A stretch of 64,000 bases of DNA from Synergistaceae bacterium (GTDB taxonomy: Bacteria > Synergistota > Synergistia > Synergistales > Aminobacteriaceae), in the NCBI GenBank assembly GCA_017451025.1, contig JAFSSM010000011.1:1-64000 (forward strand), read 5' to 3'. Position 1 is the first letter of the stretch; every line of letters starts with the position of its first letter. Position numbers and translations under genes: made by a program. Under the pieces are notes generated by a model. It made no database searches. It saw nothing but the letters and a program-made list of their open reading frames with translations, and was not told where the DNA came from. This document shows positions 1-6,795 of the stretch, piece after piece.

Positions 1-1
1 A

Positions 2-580
2 ATGCTTGAGGAGTTCAGGAGGCATTATGATGATGAGGGACTGACGCATGAGGATGTGTTCTGCTATGTGTACGGAGTGCTGAGTTCGCGGGAGTATGCA
101 TTGCGTTTCGGGAACGACACGAGGAGGGTGCTTGCGCGTGTGCCGATGGTGAAGGGGCGAGAGAGGTTCAGGAGGTTCTGTGAGGCCGGGCGTGAGCTAG
201 GGAGACTGCATGTGAATTATGAGTCTGCGGAGATATACCCGTTGACGCTTGAGGGCAATGCTGACGGCCTGACCATCAGGAAGATGCGGATAGTTGAACG
301 CGGAGGCGAGAAGGTTATTCGGTACAACGATGGGCTGACGGTCGGGGGGATTCCTGCTGAGGCGTGGGAGTATGTGGTGAATGGGAGGAGTGCGCTTGGG
401 TGGATAGTGGAGAGGTATCGTGATGAGGTTGATGTGAAGAGCGGGCTGCGGAATGACTGTAATGCGTGGGGACGGGAGCGGGGGAATGAGGGGTATGTGC
501 TTGACTTGATTGGTCGGGTAGTGAGTGTGAGTGTGAGGACGATGGAAATTTTGGGGGATATGCCGGAGTTAGGAGTGTGA
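2..580 (+). CDS. Type ISP restriction-modification enzyme, C-terminal part (5' end outside window)
   Basis: These 192 residues are the end of a gene that enters from the left, so no true start can be given; the first ATG at position 2 is only where the window opens. The segment FCYVYGVLSSREYALRFGND near residues 20-39, followed by an R-V-P motif, resembles the C-terminal specificity region of type ISP (LlaBIII-like) restriction-modification proteins. That family joins nuclease, helicase, methyltransferase and DNA-recognition parts in one chain of about 1500 residues; only the recognition end is visible here. The stop codon overlaps an extended -10 box of the small module that follows. Family assignment is from remembered similarity; activity cannot be judged. 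Confidence 0.75.
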   Translation: MLEEFRRHYDDEGLTHEDVFCYVYGVLSSREYALRFGNDTRRVLARVPMVKGRERFRRFCEAGRELGRLHVNYESAEIYPLTLEGNADGLTIRKMRIVERGGEKVIRYNDGLTVGGIPAEAWEYVVNGRSALGWIVERYRDEVDVKSGLRNDCNAWGRERGNEGYVLDLIGRVVSVSVRTMEILGDMPELGV

Positions 581-586
581 TATAAT
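578..586 (+). promoter_or_regulatory. Extended -10 promoter facing small gene 1
   Basis: TGA-TATAAT is a perfect extended -10 element, and it overlaps the stop codon of the restriction-modification gene. A transcript from about 593 would begin with a hairpin (GGGGGAAGC... pairing with ...CCCCC) and run into the 3' end of the opposing small gene. No good -35 box is visible. Confidence 0.5.
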
Positions 587-652
587 CTGAGAAGTGGGGG
601 AAGCGAAGGAAGCTAGCTGAACCCCCGTTATGAGCTAAAAGCTCCACCAGTA

Positions 653-790
653 CTAGTTGCAGAACCTATCCCACAGTAGTAGGACAAGTCTTACGAACCA
701 GTAGAGAGTAGCGAGTTTGTGAGTCAACCCGGTCAGGCGATCACCTCGCTGCTTTTTGCTGGTGTGCTTGTGTCCCTTTTTGTGAGCCAT
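653..790 (-). CDS. Small basic membrane peptide, copy 1 (45 aa)
   Basis: The reading frame starts with ATG at 790, six bases behind an AGGTG ribosome site, and ends at TAG. The product has a Lys/His-rich N-terminus (MAHKKGHKHTSKKQ), a central Leu-rich segment and the ending LLLWDRFCN. It aligns along its whole length with the products at 1000-1143 and 1357-1500: shared positions include KKG, T, Q, D, L, the hydrophobic run and LWDRF. Conservation across three diverged copies, each with a ribosome site and promoter, is the reason to call it a gene despite its size. Function is not known; a type I toxin-like role is inferred only from size, charge, membrane segment and the facing promoter. Confidence 0.65.
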   Translation of the reverse strand: MAHKKGHKHTSKKQRGDRLTGLTHKLATLYWFVRLVLLLWDRFCN

Positions 791-873
791 AGCGTTCACC
801 TGCCAATCTGCAGGAATGATCCCCGTGGACTTGAAGAGTCCCTGCGCCTCTCTGGGGCTTCCTCTGAGTGAGT

Positions 874-882
874 ATTATAGCA
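874..882 (-). promoter_or_regulatory. Extended -10 promoter of small gene 1
   Basis: Read on the minus strand this is TGC-TATAAT, about 85 bases upstream of the ATG at 790. The same nonamer, preceded by AAACTTTTTC, recurs at 1226-1234 and 1582-1590 upstream of the other two copies. Confidence 0.6.
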
Positions 883-937
883 GAAAAAGTTTTTGGACTT
901 GATTTTGCGGTGGTATGCCTGAGTTAGGAGTGTGATG

Positions 938-946
938 TGGTAGAAT
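938..946 (+). promoter_or_regulatory. Extended -10 promoter facing small gene 2
   Basis: TGG-TAGAAT sits in unit 2 at the place of the TGA-TATAAT box in unit 1. The predicted transcript starts near 953 with a G-rich stretch that can pair with itself (GGGG at about 950 and 963, CCCC at 974) and runs antisense to the end of the gene at 1000-1143. Confidence 0.45.
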
Positions 947-999
947 ATAGGGGCAAGGTCGAGGGGAAACCCTACCCCAAAAAGTGGAACAATTAGCTG

Positions 1000-1143
1000 T
1001 TAGCGACTAAATCTGTCCCAGAGGAAACAGGCCAGACGTACGATAACAGATGCGAGTGAGGCGAGATAATACACTGTGCGGAGTGCGTCCCGCCTCTGTT
1101 TTTTGTCGGTGCGCTTGCGGCCTTTGCCTTTCTTGGCAGCCAC
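1000..1143 (-). CDS. Small basic membrane peptide, copy 2 (47 aa)
   Basis: A GTG at 1143 lies five bases behind a GGGGGTG ribosome site, and the homology with copy 1 begins exactly there; the same frame stays open upstream to an ATG at 1308, but that extra part has no match in copy 1 and crosses the promoter. The product begins VAAKKGKGRKRTDKKQ, continues with a 19-residue hydrophobic segment containing one Arg, and ends FLWDRFSR. Calculated by eye it is strongly basic. Past the stop, the minus-strand transcript meets a G-run/C-run hairpin near 960-980 that could act as terminator. Confidence 0.65.
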   Translation of the reverse strand: MAAKKGKGRKRTDKKQRRDALRTVYYLASLASVIVRLACFLWDRFSR

Positions 1144-1225
1144 GCTAACACCCCCTTTCCACAGGGCGGATCTCCTTTTGGTGCACGAGCCCCTGTAACT
1201 CACTCGGAGCCCCTCGTTGCGGAGT

Positions 1226-1234
1226 ATTATAGCA
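1226..1234 (-). promoter_or_regulatory. Extended -10 promoter of small gene 2
   Basis: TGC-TATAAT on the minus strand, 83 bases upstream of the GTG at 1143. The leader between them contains two direct AGGGGCTC repeats near 1190-1212, also present in copy 3. Confidence 0.6.
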
Positions 1235-1289
1235 GAAAAAGTTTGCGGGATTGATTTTGCGGTGGTATGTCTGAGTTGGGAGTGTGATG

Positions 1290-1298
1290 TGGTAGAAT
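1290..1298 (+). promoter_or_regulatory. Extended -10 promoter facing small gene 3
   Basis: TGG-TAGAAT in unit 3, in a block nearly identical to unit 2 (about 1252-1322 against 900-970). Its transcript would oppose the gene at 1357-1500. Confidence 0.45.
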
Positions 1299-1356
1299 AT
1301 AGGGGCAAGGTCGAGGGGAAACCGTGCTCCCTGAAACCGACGATAAAGTCAGTTAT

Positions 1357-1500
1357 TTATTTGTGAAACCTGTCCCACAAGAAGAAGAACAGCTTCACGA
1401 CCGATAGAGCAGCAGAGGCGAGGTAACTCAATAGGCGGAGAGTATCTCGCTTCTGTGTTGTCTTGGTGTGCTTGCGGCCTTTGCCTTTCTTGGCAGCCAC
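1357..1500 (-). CDS. Small basic membrane peptide, copy 3 (47 aa)
   Basis: GTG start at 1500 behind GGGGGTG, as in copy 2. The product begins VAAKKGKGRKHTKTTQ, has a hydrophobic run (LLSYLASAALSVVKLFFFLW) and ends DRFHK. N-terminal 10 residues are identical to copy 2, while the middle has drifted but keeps its hydrophobic character, a pattern expected when protein rather than DNA sequence is selected. An in-frame ATG at 1560 would give 67 residues but is less likely for the reason given for copy 2. Confidence 0.65.
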   Translation of the reverse strand: MAAKKGKGRKHTKTTQKRDTLRLLSYLASAALSVVKLFFFLWDRFHK

Positions 1501-1581
1501 ACTAACACCCCCTTTCCACAGGGCGGATCTCCGTTTGAAGCACGAGCCCCTGTAACTCACTCGGAGCCCCTCGTGCTGAGT

Positions 1582-1590
1582 ATTATAGCA
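1582..1590 (-). promoter_or_regulatory. Extended -10 promoter of small gene 3
   Basis: TGC-TATAAT on the minus strand, about 82 bases upstream of the GTG at 1500, in the same context as the other two copies. Confidence 0.6.
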
Positions 1591-1694
1591 GAAAAAGTTT
1601 GCGGCCTAATTTTTCCGGGCTAAGGCTGAAGCAATGAAATTTCTGAGATACTGAGGAAGTTTTTCAACTACTTTTACAACTACAAAAAGTTCAC

Positions 1695-2192
1695 CTAAAT
1701 ACTGAGTACATCTATCTTTACAGGCCATGCTTCCGAAATTAAACTTGCAATCATTTCACGCACACCCTTTCCGTTTTCAGGGTGCCTCCACCCGTCAGGC
1801 AGTATCTCGCTCAGCGGCACAAGCACAAACATTCTCTCGGGTATCCTTATGTGCGGAATATCCAGCTCTTCAGAGTGGTACACCACATCGTCAATCAGCA
1901 GTATATCTATGTCGATTTTCCGTTCTCCCCACCGAACCGACGGAACACGCCCAAGCTCCGCTTCAAACCCCTTCACTTTACGCAAAAGCTCCACAGGCTC
2001 AACCCCGCCGTCAACTTCAACCTTAACGCAGGCGTTCAGATAATCAGGCTGTGGAACTCCTCCCCACGCAGGAGTCTCGTACACACTGCTAACTGCCTCA
2101 ATCTTGCCGAGCATCGCCAGTTTTGCGAGCGCATCACGCAAGTTCCGTAACCTGTCGCCAAGATTTGACCCTAAGCCAAAATATATATGCAT
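1695..2192 (-). CDS. folK: HPPK: 2-amino-4-hydroxy-6-hydroxymethyldihydropteridine diphosphokinase
   Basis: The enzyme transfers pyrophosphate from ATP to 6-hydroxymethyl-dihydropterin in folate synthesis. The chain begins MHIYFGLGSNLGDR, the usual HPPK start, and carries the family signature around RWGERKIDIDILL (substrate and Mg binding Asp pair). At 165 residues it has the normal length. ATG at 2192 is chosen because AAGGAGTG lies nine bases upstream and the family N-terminus starts here; an upstream ATG at 2240 would add 16 unmatched residues. It is divergent from treB with about 70 bases between them. No other folate gene is nearby. Confidence 0.93.
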   Translation of the reverse strand: MHIYFGLGSNLGDRLRNLRDALAKLAMLGKIEAVSSVYETPAWGGVPQPDYLNACVKVEVDGGVEPVELLRKVKGFEAELGRVPSVRWGERKIDIDILLIDDVVYHSEELDIPHIRIPERMFVLVPLSEILPDGWRHPENGKGVREMIASLISEAWPVKIDVLSI

Positions 2193-2262
2193 AGTATCTA
2201 TCACTCCTTGTATAATTTGCATTATCCCAAAACAATACAATTATTACACGGAGGCGAAATTC

Positions 2263-4182
2263 ATGGGCAAATTTGCATCAGAAGCTAAGGAACTCCTCGC
2301 CGCAATCGGTGGCAAGGAAAATATTGTTGCAGTCTCTCACTGCATCACACGAATGCGCTTCGTTCTCGGAGACCCGAAGAAGGCTGACATCAAACGTATT
2401 GAGGCCATAGGGTGCGTAAAGGGCACATTCACGCAGGCCGGACAGTTTCAGGTCATAATCGGGAACGAGGTAGCTGACTTCTACAACGACTTCACGGAGG
2501 TTTCGGGAGTCTCGGGAGTCTCGAAGTCTGAGGTTAAGAGCATGTCGAAGCAGAACCAGAATATTCTTCAGTGTCTAATGACCTCAATAGCTGAGATTTT
2601 CGCACCGCTGATACCTGCAATAGTAGTCGGCGGTCTCATTCTGGGCTTCAGAAACGTCATCGACAGCATGGAGATTTTCGGCGGACAGACCCTCGTTGCG
2701 CAGAGCCAGTTCTGGGCAGGAGTGGATCATTTCCTGTGGCTGCTGGGCGAGGCAGTCTTCCATGTGGGTATACCCGTCGGAATCTGCTGGACCATCATGA
2801 AGAAGATGGGCGGCACCGAAATGCTCGGTATCATTCTGGGATTGACCCTAGTATCCGGCCAGCTCACTAATGCCTATGCTGTAGCAGGTGCACTCGCCAA
2901 CGGAACGATCAACCAGTGGAATTTCGGCTTCATAAAAGTGAACATGATAGGTTATCAGGCTCAGGTCCTGCCTGCAATGCTGGCGGCATTCACCCTCGCG
3001 TACCTGGAAAGATTCTTCAAGAAGGTGATTCCCCAGATTGTGCAGATGATACTTGTTCCGTTCTGCAGTCTGTTGCTCGCGATAATGGCAGCTCATTTTG
3101 TGCTTGGCCCGATCGGCTGGAAGATTGGCTCGTGGATTTCTGCGGCGGTCTATGCTGGAATTTCAGGGTCTTACCGCGTTGTGTTCGGAGCAATCTTCGG
3201 GTTCTTCTACGCTCCGCTGGTAATCACCGGACTTCACCACATGAGCAACGCAATCGACCTCCAGCTAATCGCGGATTTTGGAGGGACTATGCTTTGGCCG
3301 ATGATAGCACTCTCTAATATCGCGCAGGGCAGCGCAGTTCTCGGAATGATATTCCTGCAGAGGAAGAGCGCGAAGGCTAAGGAGCTTAACATTCCTTCGT
3401 GCATATCCTGTTATCTCGGCGTAACCGAACCCGCAATGTTCGGCGTAAACCTCAAGTACGTTTTCCCGTTCATCTGCGGAATGGCTGGCTCGTGCTGTGC
3501 GGCAATAATCAGCACCATGAACGGAGTAGCCGCGTCGGCAATCGGAGTCGGCGGACTTCCCGGAGTCCTGTCGATTCAGCCCGCACACATCGCAACGTTC
3601 ACGCTGTGCATGTGTGTAGCTGTGGTTGTGCCGTTTGTGCTGACCTACGCGGCGGGCAAGCGCAAGGGCATCGACAAGGAAGCTGACGAGGAAGCAGCGG
3701 CACTTGAGGCGGCAAACGGACCTGTAGAGTTCAGAGCGTTCCTGTCGGGAAAGACCATAGCAATCACGGAAGTACCTGATGCAACGTTTGCGGAAAAAGT
3801 GCTCGGCGACGGGATAGCGATTGAGCCGACGGACAATATACTTGTTGCGCCGGTCGACGCAGTTGTTGAGCAGACAATGGAGGGCAGCAACCACGCAATA
3901 GGTCTCGTGATGGCGAACGGGTTAGAGATTCTGTTGCACATAGGTCTTGACACTGTGGAAATGAAGGGCGACGGCTTTACGATTCACGTTGCGGAAGGCG
4001 ACAGGGTGAAGGCCGGGCAGGAACTGATAACGTTTGACCCCGATAAGATTAAGGCGGCAGGACATCCCCTCACAACAATAATGGTAATTACGAACGATGC
4101 GGATTACGGTCTGACGTTCAACGCTGGGCTTGATGTCAAAGCGGCGGACCACGTCATAGCTAACGGCAAGAAGGGGGAATAA
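2263..4182 (+). CDS. treB: Trehalose PTS permease, EIIB-EIIC-EIIA fusion
   Basis: A phosphotransferase permease that imports trehalose as trehalose 6-phosphate. Residues 1-80 are EIIB with the phosphorylated Cys27 in SHCITRMRF; about 105-475 are the membrane EIIC part, close to E. coli TreB in segments such as GEAVFHVGIPVGICW and YAPLVITGLHH; the last 130 residues are an EIIA domain with His544 and the active His559 in EILLHIGLDTV. E. coli TreB lacks the EIIA part, but the fusion is common in other bacteria. A GGAGG site precedes the ATG at 2263; longer frames upstream run through the folK promoter. The next gene, treC, starts three bases after the stop, which supports the substrate. No EI/HPr genes or treR are in view. 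Confidence 0.92.
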   Translation: MGKFASEAKELLAAIGGKENIVAVSHCITRMRFVLGDPKKADIKRIEAIGCVKGTFTQAGQFQVIIGNEVADFYNDFTEVSGVSGVSKSEVKSMSKQNQNILQCLMTSIAEIFAPLIPAIVVGGLILGFRNVIDSMEIFGGQTLVAQSQFWAGVDHFLWLLGEAVFHVGIPVGICWTIMKKMGGTEMLGIILGLTLVSGQLTNAYAVAGALANGTINQWNFGFIKVNMIGYQAQVLPAMLAAFTLAYLERFFKKVIPQIVQMILVPFCSLLLAIMAAHFVLGPIGWKIGSWISAAVYAGISGSYRVVFGAIFGFFYAPLVITGLHHMSNAIDLQLIADFGGTMLWPMIALSNIAQGSAVLGMIFLQRKSAKAKELNIPSCISCYLGVTEPAMFGVNLKYVFPFICGMAGSCCAAIISTMNGVAASAIGVGGLPGVLSIQPAHIATFTLCMCVAVVVPFVLTYAAGKRKGIDKEADEEAAALEAANGPVEFRAFLSGKTIAITEVPDATFAEKVLGDGIAIEPTDNILVAPVDAVVEQTMEGSNHAIGLVMANGLEILLHIGLDTVEMKGDGFTIHVAEGDRVKAGQELITFDPDKIKAAGHPLTTIMVITNDADYGLTFNAGLDVKAADHVIANGKKGE

Positions 4183-4184
4183 TT

Positions 4185-5810
4185 ATGCTGGACAAGTACA
4201 AGAACAGTGTGGTCTATCAGATCTACATAAAATCATTCTGCGATTCCAACGGCGACGGAATTGGCGACCTCAACGGAATTCGCTCGAAGCTGCCCTACAT
4301 TGCGAGTCTGGGAGTCAAATATATATGGATAACTCCGTTTTTCTGTTCTCCGATGGTCGACAACGGCTACGATGTTGCAGACTACAGGAACGTCAACCCT
4401 ATGTTCGGGACAATGGCGGACTGCGAGGCACTCATCAAGGAAGCTGACGCTCTGGGAATAGGCTTGATGTTCGACATGGTGTTTAACCACACATCGAGCC
4501 GGCACGAATGGTTCAAGCGTGCGCTTGCTGGCGAGAAGGAATACATGGACTACTACATCTTCAGGGACGGAGACAAGGACACTCCTCCGAGCGAATGGAC
4601 GGCGGCTTTCGGGACTGGTGCGTGGGATTATGTGCCGTCGCTGGGGAAATGGTATCTTCACCTGTTTGCGCCGGAACAGCCGGATTTGAACTGGGAGAAT
4701 CCGAAGGTGCGTGAAGAGTTGAAGAATGTGATTCGTTTCTGGAAGGATAAGGGAGTGAAGGGATTCAGGTTTGACGTGCTGAATCTCATATCCAAGCCCG
4801 CAAGCCTCACCGAACCCAAAACAGGAAGCGGCCCTCGTTTCTGCAAGGACGGCCCGCACGTTCACGAGTTCATCAGGGAGCTTGTTACTGACACAGGGAT
4901 TGAGGACATGATTACTGTGGGGGAAATGTCATCGACCACGCTTGAGAACTGCATAAAGTACTCTGACCCTGCGCGTCATGAACTGTCGATGTGTTTCAAC
5001 TTCCATCACCTGAAGGTTGACTATAAGGACGGCGACAAGTTCTCGCTGATGCCTCCTGACCTGAAACTCTTACGGAATTACTTTGCGGAGTGGCAGGAGG
5101 GAATGGCAGCCTCTGACGGATGGAGCGCGGTGTTCTGGTGCAACCACGACCAGCCGCGTATTGTCTCACGTTTCGGCGACGAGGGGCAGTACTGGAAGGA
5201 GTCGGCCAAGATGCTCGGGACGTTCGTGCACTTCCTGCGCGGAACACCGTATATCTATCAGGGCGAGGAACTGGGAATGACGAACGCGCATTACACGAGC
5301 ATTGAGCAGTACGATGATGTGGAGGCCAAGAACTACTACAAGATTCTGCTTGAGAGAGGACAGAGCGAGGCTGAGGCACTTAACGTTCTTGCGCAACGTG
5401 CTCGGGACAATTCGCGCACGCCTATGCAGTGGAACGCTGGGAAATTCGCGGGGTTCTCAGAGGGCGGTGCGTGGCTGAGTATCCCTGATAATTACACGAG
5501 CATCAACGCCGAAGCTGAGGACTCAGACCCCGATTCAGTCCTGAACTATTACAGGGAGCTTGTGAGGCTGAGGAAGGAACATCCTGTGATTGCTGAAGGC
5601 CGGATAAAATTCCTCGATACTGGCTGTGATGATGTGCTTGCTTATGAGCGCGAGGGCAACGGTGAGCACATCGTGGTAATCTGCAACTTCAGCGGAGAGG
5701 AACGGACGGCTAAGGGCCTGGAGTTTCAGGGCAAAATGTTAATCGGGAACTGGAAAGGTTCTCACAAGATGCTGAAGCCGTATGAAGCTGTAGTAATGCT
5801 CGTGAAGTAG
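4185..5810 (+). CDS. treC: Alpha,alpha-phosphotrehalase (GH13)
   Basis: A cytoplasmic GH13 hydrolase that splits trehalose 6-phosphate into glucose and glucose 6-phosphate. The 541-residue chain has the catalytic triad Asp197 (GFRFDVLN), Glu247 (TVGEMSS) and Asp322 (NHDQPR), plus the DMVFNHTS motif at 97-104. No signal peptide is present. A related GH13 module is fused to GH3 at 30522-33311, but this one pairs with the permease: its ATG lies two bases after the treB stop, with its AAGGGGG site inside the end of treB. Trehalose specificity rests on the neighbour; oligo-1,6-glucosidase is the alternative. Confidence 0.88.
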   Translation: MLDKYKNSVVYQIYIKSFCDSNGDGIGDLNGIRSKLPYIASLGVKYIWITPFFCSPMVDNGYDVADYRNVNPMFGTMADCEALIKEADALGIGLMFDMVFNHTSSRHEWFKRALAGEKEYMDYYIFRDGDKDTPPSEWTAAFGTGAWDYVPSLGKWYLHLFAPEQPDLNWENPKVREELKNVIRFWKDKGVKGFRFDVLNLISKPASLTEPKTGSGPRFCKDGPHVHEFIRELVTDTGIEDMITVGEMSSTTLENCIKYSDPARHELSMCFNFHHLKVDYKDGDKFSLMPPDLKLLRNYFAEWQEGMAASDGWSAVFWCNHDQPRIVSRFGDEGQYWKESAKMLGTFVHFLRGTPYIYQGEELGMTNAHYTSIEQYDDVEAKNYYKILLERGQSEAEALNVLAQRARDNSRTPMQWNAGKFAGFSEGGAWLSIPDNYTSINAEAEDSDPDSVLNYYRELVRLRKEHPVIAEGRIKFLDTGCDDVLAYEREGNGEHIVVICNFSGEERTAKGLEFQGKMLIGNWKGSHKMLKPYEAVVMLVK

Positions 5811-5836
5811 AGCAGGAAATTTTTGCGAGGGGAGCA

Positions 5837-5863
5837 GGGAGTATGACTGTTTCCCTTTTTTGA
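5837..5863 (+). terminator. Probable terminator after treBC
   Basis: AGGGA and TCCCT form a short stem around a nine-base loop, followed by TTTTTT. The stem is weak, so this is tentative. Confidence 0.45.
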
Positions 5864-5911
5864 TGCCGGTGTATAATACATGACACTATGAACATTTAAG
5901 GAGTGGTAAGA

Positions 5912-6112
5912 ATGGCGACATCGAGCATATTCCACAATGTAATATTGAGGACTCCCGAACAGGTCGAGGCGTTCATCAATGCGGCGGAGGCTTCGCTGGC
6001 TGACCCTTACGTGAGGCCGGAAGGTATTCCTGAAACGAGACCGATAACTGACCCTGAAGAACTCGACAGGTTATGGAAACTTCGCGAGAAGAATATGAAG
6101 GTGCACTCATGA
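5912..6112 (+). CDS. Small antitoxin-like partner of a GNAT protein
   Basis: A 66-residue protein starting MATSSIFHNVILRTPEQVEA behind AAGGAGTGG. It overlaps the following GNAT gene by four bases (ATGA), the layout of a toxin-antitoxin operon. Short proteins of this kind, with the ending ...DPEELDRLWKLRE, are often seen directly upstream of GNAT-fold toxin-like genes. No DNA-binding fold can be recognised by eye. An alternative GTG start at 5903 would lie inside the ribosome site. Confidence 0.6.
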   Translation: MATSSIFHNVILRTPEQVEAFINAAEASLADPYVRPEGIPETRPITDPEELDRLWKLREKNMKVHS

Positions 6113-6687
6113 ACAGAGGGTACATAAACATTCTTGACGAACTTGAGAACAAAGGTGAAGAGAACGTAAGGAGATATATATCCACGTTCTCCAGCCCTAT
6201 AAGCCCTAAGATTGAGAACTTTCTCAAGAACAGGGCAATAGATTTTTCACGGCGCAAAGTGTCAATAACATACTTAGTTAGTGACTTAGATGACGGCTCT
6301 TTGCCGGGCTTCTTTGCTCTGACACACAAAGCTGTGCTGATACCTTCTTCAACGCTGAGTAACACAATGCGCAAGAAGATAGACAGGTTCGCGCGCCTTG
6401 ACCGTGCGGCCGGCGAATACATGGCTTCTGCGTTCCTGATTGCACAGTTCGGCAAGAACTACGACATTGACAACGGCAAGCGCATAACCGGCCAGGAACT
6501 TATGAGCGTAGCAAACGATGTACTTGTTCGCATCCAGCACATGATAGGCGGCGGAATAGTGTATCTTGACTGCGAGGACGTGGAAAGCCTGAAACAGTTT
6601 TACACACGCGAGCACTTCCACAAGTTCGGCGAACGTTTCGCAGAAGAAGAGGCAGAGAATTTCATTCAGTACATGAGATTGCTTTAA
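6109..6687 (+). CDS. GNAT-fold acetyltransferase, possible toxin
   Basis: A 192-residue GNAT-fold protein. The core shows GFFALTHK (beta strand 4 region), RKKIDRFARLDR, SAFLIAQFGKNY and, near the end, GGGIVYLDCEDVESLKQFY, the order seen in GNAT proteins of toxin-antitoxin type, some of which acetylate charged tRNA. The start at 6109 overlaps the stop of the small gene upstream, so translation is probably coupled; an ATG at 6073 would overlap it further. A cluster of charged residues (EEEAEN) precedes the C-terminus. Substrate is unknown, and a non-toxic acetyltransferase remains possible. Confidence 0.65.
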   Translation: MNRGYINILDELENKGEENVRRYISTFSSPISPKIENFLKNRAIDFSRRKVSITYLVSDLDDGSLPGFFALTHKAVLIPSSTLSNTMRKKIDRFARLDRAAGEYMASAFLIAQFGKNYDIDNGKRITGQELMSVANDVLVRIQHMIGGGIVYLDCEDVESLKQFYTREHFHKFGERFAEEEAENFIQYMRLL

Positions 6688-6795
6688 ACATACCCCCTCA
6701 ATTTCAGCACAGACACCATCAGTTTCGTATATCCCCCCAAATCGTAATATAATACCCTCCAAATCCGACACACAATCATTAAGGAGCTGACAATC

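Larger units (their letters stand above)
553..1605. repeat. Three diverged tandem units of about 350 bp
   Basis: Three units start near 562, 920 and 1272. Each begins with a version of the last bases of the restriction-modification gene (GAGTTAGGAGTGTGAT or one substitution from it), then a plus-strand extended -10 box, a G-rich hairpin, a minus-strand gene for a 45-47 residue basic peptide, and a minus-strand extended -10 box followed by a conserved GCAGAAAAAGTTT stretch. Units 2 and 3 are nearly identical over their first 50 bases; unit 1 is the most diverged. The organisation points to tandem duplication of one module. Confidence 0.85.

Noticed and set aside
1357-1560. Longer versions of small genes 2 and 3 starting at 1308 and 1560
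   Set aside because: The extra N-terminal parts are conserved only between units 2 and 3 at DNA level, are absent from unit 1 and cross the leader or promoter.
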